A stretch of DNA of 42,655 nucleotides from Clostridiales bacterium (GCA_019415945.1 DXYF01000024.1:1-42655); one strand, 5' to 3'. Positions 24,557 to 32,528 are shown, counted from the first letter of the stretch. Notes: generated by a model not told the origin, from the sequence alone. Made by a program: numbers and translations.

Positions 24557-25474
24557 TTAACGATTTTTATAATCTTCAAACCTCGGACAACTGCGGAAAA
24601 TCCAACGACAGTTGCACCAACGCTGTAAATCCCTATGTTGTTTATCCGCTGTTTCCTTTTGATAAATCATTAGGTAAGGTAAATAACCTAAATCTCGTAA
24701 TGTGTATATGCGGTATAAATCCTCATCAATAGTGCTGTTGTAATTTGTAAGGACATACACCGATTTCTTACTGTCCGATTTTATGTTTGTATGCTTTGCA
24801 AATAATTTAAAATAATCGGTTAAATCCTGCTTTGGATTATCCCACGCAAAATGGAACACCTTTATTTTTATATTATTTAGCAAAGCTATGTTGTCGGGAT
24901 TTACAAGCCTGATGTCAAGTCCTTGCGTAAAGTCAACACTTGCCTTGCTGTCTGAAAGCTGTTTTAAAATTTGCTCGTGATTTTCGCAGGCTAACAAATT
25001 CGGGTCAAGTAGCTTAATTTCTTTCTGACCTCGCCAAAATTCGGGAAGGTCAGCTACTTGCCGAGAACATAAACCCTCTTTTTTACCGACTACGCAAAAT
25101 CCGCAACCTCTCGGACAGCCTCTTGTTAAAAATCCGACTGCATATTTATAATCGGGATAAAGGCTATAGTCGGGATAGATATGTTCAATATAATCGGGCA
25201 AGGATTGGTTTTTTGAGTTATCAAAGATTTCTTTACAACTCTTGACTGTTATACAATATCCTGTACCGCCTAATCTGATTTCATCAGCATTAACTATCGC
25301 TCTGCTTTCAATATCTTCGGTAAAGCTAAACACCTTTGAAGCATAAACAAGGTCGTAATGTTTTATATGGTCTAATAGCTCTACTTCATCGCCACGTCGT
25401 TTATGGTATGCTGATAATTTCATCAAAGGCAGTGAGGGAAAATTATGACAGTCACTCCACAATCCAATTTTCAT
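24557..25474 (-). CDS. phage radical SAM protein (305 aa)
   Basis: The cluster motif is C120-x3-C124-x2-C127 (TRGCPRGCGFCVVG), the standard radical SAM triplet that binds a 4Fe-4S cluster and SAM. The N-terminus (SDCHNFPSLPLMKLSAYHK) resembles the cobalamin-binding-like region that precedes some radical SAM enzymes. The C-terminus ends in a Cys-rich CNCRWIFRSC block. Relatives are carried by many gut phages with unknown substrate. Overlaps the 146-aa gene by 23 bp. A role in modifying nucleotides, DNA or tRNA is possible. Confidence 0.8.
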   Translation of the reverse strand: MKIGLWSDCHNFPSLPLMKLSAYHKRRGDEVELLDHIKHYDLVYASKVFSFTEDIESRAIVNADEIRLGGTGYCITVKSCKEIFDNSKNQSLPDYIEHIYPDYSLYPDYKYAVGFLTRGCPRGCGFCVVGKKEGLCSRQVADLPEFWRGQKEIKLLDPNLLACENHEQILKQLSDSKASVDFTQGLDIRLVNPDNIALLNNIKIKVFHFAWDNPKQDLTDYFKLFAKHTNIKSDSKKSVYVLTNYNSTIDEDLYRIYTLRDLGYLPYLMIYQKETADKQHRDLQRWCNCRWIFRSCPRFEDYKNR

Positions 25475-25892
25475 TTTTCAACACCCTCTCGGCTTCTTCT
25501 CGGGTTAAAAATACGGTTTTGCCGATTTCGTCAACAGTAAAATCCATATCGGCAAGTAACTCTGACGCATTTGAAGAAATACCGTCAAAAGTTACATATT
25601 CGTTATTAAGGCTGTCCGAATCATAGCTAATAATTATTTGGTCAATAAAATAAGGTAATATTCGGTATAGTTCTTCACAATAGGAATATACTACATCTCC
25701 AACTTTACACGGCAACTCCACAAATCGGTTGCGGTCTTTGAAATAATCACAACCCTCAATATACATTTCATCAACTGGCTCTTTTTCAAATTCTTTTGCT
25801 ATTACGCAAACATCTGCTTTTATGCAATTTTTGCAAATATTTTCTTTGACGTTGTCGTTTCCTAAACGAACTGTAGCTTTACAACTTGCCAT
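25452..25892 (-). CDS. hypothetical phage protein (146 aa)
   Basis: N-terminus holds ICKNCIKADVC, a possible metal site; the middle has a short strand block (VELPCKVGDVVYSYC) and the C-terminus ends in VFLTREEAERVLKN, the usual ending of a widespread small phage family. It lies between dut and the radical SAM gene with an AAGGAG site. Function unknown. Confidence 0.65.
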   Translation of the reverse strand: MASCKATVRLGNDNVKENICKNCIKADVCVIAKEFEKEPVDEMYIEGCDYFKDRNRFVELPCKVGDVVYSYCEELYRILPYFIDQIIISYDSDSLNNEYVTFDGISSNASELLADMDFTVDEIGKTVFLTREEAERVLKNENWIVE

Positions 25893-25903
25893 TGTTATTC
25901 TCC

Positions 25904-26314
25904 TTATCTGCCTGTACTGCCAAAACCGCCGCTTCCTCTTTCGGTGTGTTCAAGCCTATCAACTAAATCAAGGCTCGGTGCAACTATAGGCAAAATAACA
26001 AGCTGACTGATTTTATCGCCCACTTCGACAATGTAATCGGTGTCGCTGTGATTATAGAGCTTTACTCGTATACTACCTGTGTAGTCTACATCAATTACGC
26101 CCTCGCTTGTCAATCCGTGTTTTACATTAAGTCCGCTTTTGCTCTTTAACATTCCGACTGTACCGGCAGGCAACTCAATATGTACTCCTGTGTCAAATAC
26201 TGCACTGCTTTTCGCCCTGATAGGTTTTCTTTCTCTTGAATAAATATCAAGTCCTGCGTCTGTTTCGTGTGCCCTTGTTGGCATTTTTGCGTTTTCATCT
26301 AAAACAATTCTCAT
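25904..26314 (-). CDS. dut: dUTP diphosphatase
   Basis: All five dUTPase motifs are present in order: AGLDIYSR, KSKSGL, GVIDVDYTGSI (with the catalytic Asp), GDKISQLV and the C-terminal RGSGGFGSTGR. Length 136 aa is normal for the trimeric enzyme. It hydrolyses dUTP to dUMP and pyrophosphate, keeping uracil out of phage DNA. GGGAGG precedes the ATG. Confidence 0.95.
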   Translation of the reverse strand: MRIVLDENAKMPTRAHETDAGLDIYSRERKPIRAKSSAVFDTGVHIELPAGTVGMLKSKSGLNVKHGLTSEGVIDVDYTGSIRVKLYNHSDTDYIVEVGDKISQLVILPIVAPSLDLVDRLEHTERGSGGFGSTGR

Positions 26315-26332
26315 CTTCTTTTTCCTCCCGTT

Positions 26333-26686
26333 TTAAAACTTGAGCAATAAATATTTTTCAATATATTCCGCTGCTTGTTCCCACCCATAGCAGACAGCGA
26401 CTGCGTAATCGTTTTCATTTAATTTATTCAGCCACATTTTTTGCTTATCGGTCGGTTTGTTATTTCCGTATTTAAGTTCTATGTATAACCCATGATAAGG
26501 TCCTCTGGGAACAGGCAAGCACAGATCCGGCACACCCGCTCTCACACCTTGGCGTTTAAATGCCGCTGCTTCTCTTGCGTTCCTTTTCCCTCCATTAGGT
26601 ATGTGCTACAGCATATCAATTTCCGGTAGTTGAGAACGCATAAAAGCAACCCAGTTGAAAAGTTTCTCCTGTTCACAAGCCTCATA
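26333..26686 (-). pseudogene. VRR-NUC nuclease gene, interrupted
   Basis: The frame reads YEACEQEKLFNWVAFMRSQL, then an in-frame TAG at 26606-26608 just where family members have LYHIPNGG, then HIPNGGKRNAREAAAFKRQG and VRAGVPDLCLPV to the end. A TGA directly precedes the tyrosine at 26684-26686, so no normal start is left. Catalytic residues of VRR-NUC (GVPD, the E and K of IELKYG) are intact. The 70-aa downstream part could be made from a GTG at 26545 but lacks the N-terminal helix. VRR-NUC enzymes cut branched DNA. Sequence error is an alternative to real decay. Confidence 0.75.
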
Positions 26687-26807
26687 TCAAATCCGCATCG
26701 CCGTGCCGATGCGGTATATAAAGAAAGAGGTACAATTTTTATATTCATCAAAAAATCAGACTGTGTATGTCTTATATATAACAACGCCGCACGGAGCTTG
26801 TTACCGA
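26687..26807 (-). promoter_or_regulatory. short gap with GC-rich hairpin
   Basis: A perfect 8-bp stem CCGCATCG/CGATGCGG with 6-nt loop lies at 26693-26714, immediately before the VRR-NUC remnant. The sequence around it is unlike its neighbours. It could be a terminator for the DUF3102-like gene or an inserted small repeat that displaced the VRR-NUC start. Confidence 0.45.
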
Positions 26808-27842
26808 TTAATTAAGCTCATCTATTGCCTTTTTTAGAAAATCCGCTGCCAGTGCTTTTAATTTTCTTCCCTTTTCAAAGTCGTTACTTTCGACCTTTGC
26901 AGCCGACTGCAAAAAGCTGTTAAGGGTTTTCTGTACTTCTCCGAAATATATTGAAGCAGTCACGAGGTCAGCGTCCGCATTCTTGTCGAGCCTATTTGCC
27001 AGTTCTTCAGCTCGCTGTAAGGCCTGTTCTTTTTCGGCTTCAGCAGATTTTATTTTTTCTTCAAGCTCTTGCTCGACTTCAAGCCTTGCCGATGCTTTCT
27101 TTTCATCAAACTCTTTCTGCAATCTTTTCAGCATGTCGGCTTGAGCCTGTTTTTTTACTTCTTTTATTTCTTCCTTCTTTTTCTTTTCGAGCTGTTTTCT
27201 GATTTCCTCTGTTTTTTCTTCAACAGCTTTTGCAATATCAGCTTCGGACGGTTGCTGTACTGCGACCTCAATCGGTCTGTTTCTTAATTCTTCAATTTCC
27301 GCTTGCATTTGTTCAATGGTGTTATCGCTGTGAATTTTTGCATTTGCAGCATCAGTCTTTACGGTTTCAAGCTCATCAGAAAGAACACTAAGCTGCTCCC
27401 CTCTCTGCTTATTTTGCTCGATAATTTTTTTAATTTCCGCAACGCTCATACCGCCGAGGTCATTTTCTTCAACAAATTCAGCACGGTCAACAGCACAAAC
27501 CTCAGTCAACAACTGTAGCTTTGTTATCCCAAGCTCTGCATTTGACTGCAAAAAGCCTTTTCCGAGTTTTTCATATGTGGAAATATAGTTATAAGCCTGA
27601 CGCTTCTTTATATTACAGGCTTTTTCGGAGTACTCCTCAAATTTGTCAAAGCCAAGCTCTTTATAAAGCTGTGTATCTCTCATCTTTTTGAGGTTTTCAC
27701 AAAGAGATAACATTGCCGTTGCCGCAGTCTGTTCGGCAGCAATAATTCTCTCGTGAGTTTCTAACGCTCTTTTTATATCATCTGTCATGTTATTAATTTC
27801 AAAATCGGAAATAGTCATTATGCCGCTGTGGTTTTCAAGCAT
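26808..27842 (-). CDS. DUF3102-like coiled-coil phage protein (344 aa)
   Basis: N-terminal ~120 residues (ERIIAAEQTAATAMLSLCENL, ELGFDKFEEYSEKACNIKKRQAYNYI) match the small helical DNA-binding-like domain of DUF3102 family phage proteins. Residues about 150-290 form a long charged coiled coil. A helical C-terminal tail follows. AAGGAG is eight bases from the ATG at 27842; the start overlaps the PcfJ-like gene end by 25 bp. Often found in plasmid and phage replication or partition regions. Confidence 0.65.
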   Translation of the reverse strand: MLENHSGIMTISDFEINNMTDDIKRALETHERIIAAEQTAATAMLSLCENLKKMRDTQLYKELGFDKFEEYSEKACNIKKRQAYNYISTYEKLGKGFLQSNAELGITKLQLLTEVCAVDRAEFVEENDLGGMSVAEIKKIIEQNKQRGEQLSVLSDELETVKTDAANAKIHSDNTIEQMQAEIEELRNRPIEVAVQQPSEADIAKAVEEKTEEIRKQLEKKKKEEIKEVKKQAQADMLKRLQKEFDEKKASARLEVEQELEEKIKSAEAEKEQALQRAEELANRLDKNADADLVTASIYFGEVQKTLNSFLQSAAKVESNDFEKGRKLKALAADFLKKAIDELN

Positions 27843-29914
27843 TTTTTATTCTCCTTATCTCTTTTAATAGGTTCAATCTTCTCTTTATACCATTTATCCA
27901 TAAAACGCTTAACCTCTTGAGGATAGGAACAGTTGCCATATCCCCTGCATTGAATTATATTTAATGATTCGGGATCAAGGTTTAATGTAAAATACGGCTT
28001 GTCCGCTTCATCCTTTTTTCTGATGAAAAGAATGATAGTCTCGCCGAGTGCTACTCTCTGTGCATATGTAGCTACGCAGTGATTTAAGATTTGACCTTCT
28101 GTTTTTAACTCGTTATGTCTTAACGGCGGTTTTATCAAAAACTCATTGTCAGCAAAACCATATAAACGGTTATATTCCTTAAACTGCCTTGCGATTTGCG
28201 GAAGCTCCGCATCTTTAAATTCCTTATCGTTTACGATTTTATAAGCGATGTCGTGAGCTTCCTTAAAATTTTTCGGAAAAAGAATATGCGGGTCGTTCAT
28301 TTTGTATTCGAGGAGTTCCGCATTCTTTAAGTAATCGATATAGTCTTCTATAAAATCAGTTCTCGGATCGTTCCAAGAATAACCGTTATGCTTTGGGAGC
28401 TTTTGAGAGTTATAGAATTTTAAGAATAAATTCCAAGAAGAATACTTTAAGATTTTTAATAATACTTTATAAACACTATCCCTTTTTAAATATCTGTAAA
28501 ACTCAATACCTCCACGGACACTTGAAAAGTCGAACGGCTTTCCGCTGCCTTGATATGCTCTTAAAAGTCTTAATTCATTTATATCCGGATTTATTTTTTG
28601 AAGTAAAGGAAGCTCGTCCTTTGAAATACCGCAACCTTTTCTCAGCGAACCTTTATAGATATCAAATATATCCGAATATTTAAATGTCTTTTGACTTCCG
28701 AAAGTTATGATGGCGTGTGCGAGATTATAAAGCTTGCTATTTACAAGATTCATTAAAAATTCAATATTATTCGCACAGTACCAGAGGTTATCTATTTGCA
28801 TATTCCCGCAGAGGCGTGCGACTTTATTAAAATCAAAATGATACTTTTTAAAATCAGGCTGACTTTTAAAAATTCGATTTAATGTTCCGGGAAAAATTTT
28901 TGAATACGGCAAATTATTTGCGTAACAATAATAATCCTTTCTCCAGTCACCGCCTTTATATTCAAAATCCCTCTCAAAGGATTCAATCACTTCAATTTTT
29001 CCATTATCAAATCTTAAAATAGCCCTCATGGTTTCACATTCATCCTTTGAGGGAAGTACTCTAAAGTTACAGTCCATTCCGTTCCATCTCCAATATATAT
29101 TGAAAAGTCTGAAACAGAATTTACCTTTTTTCATTGGCTGAATGTAGCTCACCTTTTCGTGTGCCTCAAACCCATGCGTATTTAAATACGCTCTTAAAGG
29201 CTTACACTCGCACTTGCTTTTACAGGTAGGACAGCATATAACATCTCCTTTGTGAGGAGTTTCAACTACGACCGTCTGTCCGCAATGCGAGCAGTGAGCC
29301 GTTGTCTGCTTTTTCTTAGTCGCCTCATAAAAAAGATATCTGTATTGCTTCATGGCAGAATTTACAATCCATTCATTAAACGCTTTCGGTACCGTCCCGA
29401 TTTCAAGCATACTCTGCGAAATAGAATCTTTAATCCTTTTATATTTGTCTTTCAGCCTCTGGTTTCGGATTTGCTTTTGCCACGATTCAATTTGCTCAAT
29501 TCCGTTTTCTTCAAACCTTATGTACGAATTTTTATATATAAAATCCGAGATTGTTTTATCATCATCTTCGTTAAACGGGTGATATTTAATTCGCTGACCG
29601 TATGCACTGCTGCTCCACGGTCCTTGGTCAAGACTTCTTTCGCTCGTTTTGCCGTCGGGATAAACCGTAAACCATTTTTTATCTGTTTGAAAAAGTCTGA
29701 ACTGAAATTCTGCATGCGGTGATGGCTTGAACACATCAACAATTAAAACGCTTTCATCTGTTGATTTATCAACAAATGCCTTATAACAATAGTTTTTTAA
29801 ATTATACTTATATGAGCCGTAAGACATTTCTTCAACGATTTCCTCAATGTGCTGCATTGCAGGTACATCAATGTCTTGCTGTATTGGCAGGGACAGTAAC
29901 TTCTTTTTCTGCAT
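27818..29914 (-). CDS. PcfJ-like protein (698 aa)
   Basis: A paired CxxC zinc site lies at about 205-235 (CSHCGQ ... CCPTCKSKCEC). The C-terminal part carries the PcfJ signature: EGQILNHCVATYAQRVALGE followed by IILFIRKK, PYFTLNL and IIQCRGYGN. PcfJ was named from an enterococcal pheromone plasmid transfer locus, but most relatives are in phages and ICEs; biochemical function unknown. The 112-aa gene sits 12 bp upstream as its likely partner, and the DUF3102-like gene overlaps its end. Confidence 0.8.
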   Translation of the reverse strand: MQKKKLLSLPIQQDIDVPAMQHIEEIVEEMSYGSYKYNLKNYCYKAFVDKSTDESVLIVDVFKPSPHAEFQFRLFQTDKKWFTVYPDGKTSERSLDQGPWSSSAYGQRIKYHPFNEDDDKTISDFIYKNSYIRFEENGIEQIESWQKQIRNQRLKDKYKRIKDSISQSMLEIGTVPKAFNEWIVNSAMKQYRYLFYEATKKKQTTAHCSHCGQTVVVETPHKGDVICCPTCKSKCECKPLRAYLNTHGFEAHEKVSYIQPMKKGKFCFRLFNIYWRWNGMDCNFRVLPSKDECETMRAILRFDNGKIEVIESFERDFEYKGGDWRKDYYCYANNLPYSKIFPGTLNRIFKSQPDFKKYHFDFNKVARLCGNMQIDNLWYCANNIEFLMNLVNSKLYNLAHAIITFGSQKTFKYSDIFDIYKGSLRKGCGISKDELPLLQKINPDINELRLLRAYQGSGKPFDFSSVRGGIEFYRYLKRDSVYKVLLKILKYSSWNLFLKFYNSQKLPKHNGYSWNDPRTDFIEDYIDYLKNAELLEYKMNDPHILFPKNFKEAHDIAYKIVNDKEFKDAELPQIARQFKEYNRLYGFADNEFLIKPPLRHNELKTEGQILNHCVATYAQRVALGETIILFIRKKDEADKPYFTLNLDPESLNIIQCRGYGNCSYPQEVKRFMDKWYKEKIEPIKRDKENKKCLKTTAA

Positions 29915-29926
29915 AATTCCACCGCC

Positions 29927-30265
29927 TTAAATTAAGTCAAGTAGATTTATAGGCTCATTTTTTAAGGCGTTGCCGTTTTCGTTTCTCCAAACTTCCGGGG
30001 GAAGCTCTTCAGGTACCGGGATTGAATAAAATTTGCAGATTTCCTTCATGACCTTATACGGATCGGACAGCCGCTTTTTTACAACTTTGTCAACAAGTTC
30101 AGTCAACTGCATTTCCTTAATATCTAAATCTTGATATACAATTTCAGCACTGGCTTTCTGAACAGTTAATATATCAATCAACTGCTGCATGACATTCCAC
30201 TCATTTGAGAATTTCTGAAAATCTTTTCCTTGTTCGTTGATTTTGTTAATTGTTTTGTTATACAT
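29927..30265 (-). CDS. hypothetical protein upstream of PcfJ-like gene (112 aa)
   Basis: Helical, charged; begins MYNKTINKINEQGKDFQKFS and ends in a segment with PEELPPEVWRNENG. GAGGT precedes the ATG. Place matches the PcfK position in related loci, but I do not see PcfK motifs. Its first codons and ribosome site (30222-30286) are duplicated at 30558-30623, where they now drive a fusion gene. Confidence 0.6.
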   Translation of the reverse strand: MYNKTINKINEQGKDFQKFSNEWNVMQQLIDILTVQKASAEIVYQDLDIKEMQLTELVDKVVKKRLSDPYKVMKEICKFYSIPVPEELPPEVWRNENGNALKNEPINLLDLI

Positions 30266-30286
30266 TTTTGTACCTCACTTGACAAA
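30222..30286 (-). repeat. 65-bp direct repeat flanking the chimeric insert, copy 1
   Basis: Covers the ribosome site, start codon and first 14-15 codons of the 112-aa gene. Matches 30558-30623 except for one extra T in the other copy. Confidence 0.92.
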
Positions 30287-30383
30287 TTTCGGTATATTTG
30301 GGTGCATTATTTGCTATGTTATTATACATGTTTACTGCGTCGTCTACCTGCTTTGAGCCGTAAACCTTATATGTATAAGCCAC
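30258..30383 (-). pseudogene. truncated copy of the 250-aa virion gene start (41 codons)
   Basis: Starts at GTG 30383 and reads MAYTYKVYGSKQVDDAVNMY and on to PKYTE, identical in protein to the first 34 residues of the 250-aa virion protein, then runs into the repeat and stops at 30258. The part from residue about 12 carries around ten silent changes compared with 12637-12700 but no amino-acid change, so its donor was a functional gene of a related phage rather than this copy. Confidence 0.8.
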
Positions 30384-30492
30384 TATATGTCACTCTCCTC
30401 ATTAAATTTTAATGCATTTAAAAAATCCTCGCTCATGTTATCACCGTCAAGGTTGTAGACCGTGTTTACAATAGCGTCATACAGGTCATTTA
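30287..30492 (-). repeat. copy of late region 12637-12842
   Basis: About 206 bp matching, in the same orientation, the junction of the 57-aa and 250-aa virion genes. The half around the TAG/GTG junction is almost identical; the part inside the 250-aa gene differs at silent sites. Confidence 0.92.
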
Positions 30493-30601
30493 GATAATCG
30501 AGCTTAGCATCGGCAACGCCTCCGCTGTATTTCTGGGGAGATGTTGCCGATTCTGATTCTTTTCCTTGTTCGTTGATTTTGTTAATTGTTTTGTTATACA
30601 T
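30383..30601 (-). CDS. chimeric early/late fusion ORF (72 aa)
   Basis: Three pieces joined in frame: MYNKTINKINEQGK (start of the 112-aa early protein), ESESATSPQKYSGGVADAKL (inner part of the 342-aa virion protein; 67 bp, identical to 11805-11871), and LYDAIVNTVYNLDGDNMSED and on (end of the 57-aa protein, with two amino-acid changes). It keeps a good ribosome site and ATG. It may be expressed or may be only a by-product of recombination. No function assigned. Confidence 0.6.
   Translation of the reverse strand: MYNKTINKINEQGKESESATSPQKYSGGVADAKLDYLNDLYDAIVNTVYNLDGDNMSEDFLNALKFNEESDI
30497..30563 (-). repeat. exact copy of 11805-11871
   Basis: 67 bp without mismatch from inside the 342-aa virion gene. 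It meets the flanking repeat at a shared TCTTTT, a microhomology join. Confidence 0.92.
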
Positions 30602-30623
30602 TTTTTGTACCTCACTTGACAAA
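30558..30623 (-). repeat. 65-bp direct repeat flanking the chimeric insert, copy 2
   Basis: Same as 30222-30286 with one extra T. Contains the start codon of the fusion ORF. Confidence 0.92.
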
Positions 30624-30652
30624 ACAACTTAATTGAATTAAAATTAAGTTGT
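30624..30652. promoter_or_regulatory. 10-bp inverted repeat upstream of the fusion ORF
   Basis: ACAACTTAAT and its exact complement around a 9-nt AT loop, just before the ribosome site of the fusion ORF. On the minus strand TTTTG follows, so a weak terminator is possible; an operator is also possible. Before the insertion it would have controlled the 112-aa gene. Confidence 0.5.
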
Positions 30653-30690
30653 AGATATTTTTTCTTTTGACCGTTTGAGAATGACACTTC

Positions 30691-30957
30691 TCAGCGGTCT
30701 TTTTCTTTGCTTCTTAAAATAAAATCTATCGCCGTGATACAGCTCTTGACATTAACATCACTTGATTTATCAAGCCGCTGCTTAATATCAAGAAGAATAT
30801 CCGATATTGTATCAATAAAGTCCGGGCTATAGCCTGTGTCCTCGTATTCTTTCAGCTTCCAAAAAACACTGTACAGAGCATTATCCAAAGACTTCACATC
30901 GACGCCTGCAATTCCACATGTACCGTCGGGTTTTCGGAATGTTAATCTTTTCAACAT
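30691..30957 (-). CDS. hypothetical phage protein (88 aa)
   Basis: ATG at 30957 (MLKRLTFRKPDGTCGIAGVD) with GGAGG eight bases upstream; that ribosome site overlaps the end of the membrane gene before it. Segment LKEYEDTGYSPDFI is a familiar motif of a widespread small phage family (KLxxYEDTGLxPEEI), usually of unknown role. Confidence 0.65.
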   Translation of the reverse strand: MLKRLTFRKPDGTCGIAGVDVKSLDNALYSVFWKLKEYEDTGYSPDFIDTISDILLDIKQRLDKSSDVNVKSCITAIDFILRSKEKDR

Positions 30958-30959
30958 TT

Positions 30960-31175
30960 TCACCTCCGTTTATCGTGATCATCTTCAATAATTTTCATTT
31001 TAACAAGCGTTGCGATAATAACTAAAATTATAATCGTGAAAAAAATCGCAACGGTGAAATTTATTGCTTTATCCTCAAACGAATATTTAATTGCGACTAT
31101 CAAAACAAGCGATATTGATGTAAGAAACAGCGTCGAGTGCTTAAACAGCTTCTTTAATATCTTCTTGATATGAAT
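30960..31175 (-). CDS. small two-span membrane protein with non-standard start (about 69-71 aa)
   Basis: Open frame that reads KKILKKLFKHSTLFLTSISL, a first hydrophobic helix, a short charged loop (KYSFEDKAINF), a second helix (TVAIFFTIIILVIIATLV) and a charged tail ending DDHDKRR. It shares its stop with the ribosome site of the next gene. No ATG, GTG or TTG lies at the N-terminus; AGGAGG at 31178-31183 is followed by ATT (31175) and ATC (31169) in frame, so translation may begin at one of these or by coupling from the overlapping 70-aa gene. Confidence 0.5.
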   Translation of the reverse strand: MHIKKILKKLFKHSTLFLTSISLVLIVAIKYSFEDKAINFTVAIFFTIIILVIIATLVKMKIIEDDHDKRR

Positions 31176-31353
31176 TACCTCCTATCTCAATACTTGCACA
31201 TTTAAGTTTGTAGTATTTCGCAAGCGACTGCTCCATGTCGAGCTCGGTTTCAAGGTTTGCGATTCGTTTTTTTAAGTGTGATATTAGCAGGTCCTGTTCT
31301 TTAACTTTTTTCTTGAGTGCTCTTTTTGTTTTAAAATCTTTTAGTTTTTTCAT
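31141..31353 (-). CDS. small coiled-coil protein (70 aa)
   Basis: ATG at 31353 (MKKLKDFKTKRALKKKVKEQ) with GGAGG upstream. Strongly basic N-terminus, then a leucine-heptad coiled coil (LISHLKKRIANLETELDMEQ). Its end overlaps the start of the membrane gene. Function unknown. Confidence 0.55.
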   Translation of the reverse strand: MKKLKDFKTKRALKKKVKEQDLLISHLKKRIANLETELDMEQSLAKYYKLKCASIEIGGNSYQEDIKEAV

Positions 31354-31381
31354 TTTTACCTCCAAATTAAATTATTAGTTT

Positions 31382-31406
31382 GCATCTGCATCGTTGATGC
31401 AGGTGC
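31382..31406 (+). terminator. hairpin, best as plus-strand terminator
   Basis: GCATCTGCATC/GATGCAGGTGC stem (11 bp, one G-U pair on the plus strand) with a GTT loop and a following TTTATTTTT. On the minus strand it would contain an A-C mismatch, so the plus direction fits better, although no plus-strand gene is seen to its left. Confidence 0.4.
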
Positions 31407-31501
31407 TTTATTTTTAAGCACCGATTTATTGATAAATTTGAATGAATGAAAATATTTTCGGTAATGATTGATTTGGTGTACAAGAATTTAATCCTTATTA
31501 A

Positions 31502-31825
31502 TTACCCATCCTCATCATTTGTATCAGTTTTCACAAATTGCTGATATGTTTTGACCTGTCCTGCAAGGAAAGCATTTTGTTCAAGCATTTTGTAATAAGC
31601 AATGTCGTTTTGTGAAACTGTAACATTCATACTTTTGATATTCTCATTGAGCATTTCACAAGCTTCTTTAAGCTTTTTTATTTCATTTTCATCATGCTTG
31701 TGAATGTTCCTTAGCTTTTTTATATATGCGATAAGACCTTTTTTGTCTTTTTGAAGTGAGATAATTTGCTCATTGAGATTGTCTATCTTTTTTTCTACAT
31801 CTTTTAATAGTTCTTCATAATTCAT
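31502..31825 (-). CDS. coiled-coil phage protein (107 aa)
   Basis: Nearly the whole chain is heptad-rich (EELLKDVEKKIDNLNEQIIS, then KKLRNIHKHDENEIKKLKEA). Overlaps the 232-aa gene by 4 bp, so the two are probably co-translated. Function unknown. Confidence 0.6.
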   Translation of the reverse strand: MNYEELLKDVEKKIDNLNEQIISLQKDKKGLIAYIKKLRNIHKHDENEIKKLKEACEMLNENIKSMNVTVSQNDIAYYKMLEQNAFLAGQVKTYQQFVKTDTNDEDG

Positions 31826-32520
31826 TTGATAGCCTCCTGATTTTGAATTTTTCCACCGTACAAAGCGATAAGTCTCTGCGTTAGTTCTTTGCCGTCAATG
31901 TCAGATTTATTTGGGACATTCTCTGCCATTACTATATACCTGTCTGGGTCAAGCTGTTTAAAGATTTCTGTGATTTTATCTTCAGAAGCCGCAGAATAAA
32001 ATCTCTCAATCATTTTTGCATATGGAATTTCGTTACCGTACTTTTCATATAATGCATCTATCTGATCTTTTGCGGCAGTTAATGCATTCTTTTTAAAATC
32101 CTTATCGGTGAACATTTTATTGAATATTTGCATATAGATATTACCTGTTTGAAACGCATCTAATATCTCAAGAGCGAGTTTCAGCGTCTCGAGAACATCA
32201 CCGCTTTTTAGAGTCTTTGCCATTTCGCAGGATTTTCCGCTTGTGTTCTTGACTGATTTTATAAACTTTCTGTATAATGTTTCGTTCCAGACAAGACGGC
32301 TTTTAAGCAAATCGTGCTGTGAAATAATTTTTAGCTTCATTTCTTTACAGGATTCTCTGCTCATCAGTCCGTTTATACAGCTTGAGTAAATATTTATCAG
32401 ACCAAGAACAATAAGCTGGTCTATCTCACATAAGCTGAATATCGTTACAGGCTCTATGTTTCCGTGTATGTAGTCCATAGCAAGGCTGTCAAGCTCGCTG
32501 ATTTTTATTGATTTATTCAA
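31822..32520 (-). CDS. hypothetical early phage protein (232 aa)
   Basis: All-helical, no recognised motif. The first codon is TTG at 32520 with a weak ribosome site; the ATG encoding MDYIHGNIEP at 32472 is another possible start. Sits in the first early genes after the Cro-like promoter. Not recognised. Confidence 0.55.
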   Translation of the reverse strand: MNKSIKISELDSLAMDYIHGNIEPVTIFSLCEIDQLIVLGLINIYSSCINGLMSRESCKEMKLKIISQHDLLKSRLVWNETLYRKFIKSVKNTSGKSCEMAKTLKSGDVLETLKLALEILDAFQTGNIYMQIFNKMFTDKDFKKNALTAAKDQIDALYEKYGNEIPYAKMIERFYSAASEDKITEIFKQLDPDRYIVMAENVPNKSDIDGKELTQRLIALYGGKIQNQEAIK

Positions 32521-32528
32521 AATATCGC

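Noticed and set aside
26542..26784. 80-aa minus-strand ORF overlapping the VRR-NUC remnant
   Set aside because: Out of frame with the recognisable VRR-NUC coding sequence and without similarity to anything known.
30222..30623. Diversity-generating retroelement template/variable repeat pair
   Set aside because: No reverse transcriptase is seen, and the differences between copies are silent third-position changes rather than adenine-specific ones.
30490..30687. 65-aa ORF across the chimeric insert
   Set aside because: Out-of-frame shadow of the fusion ORF; runs through the upstream inverted repeat.
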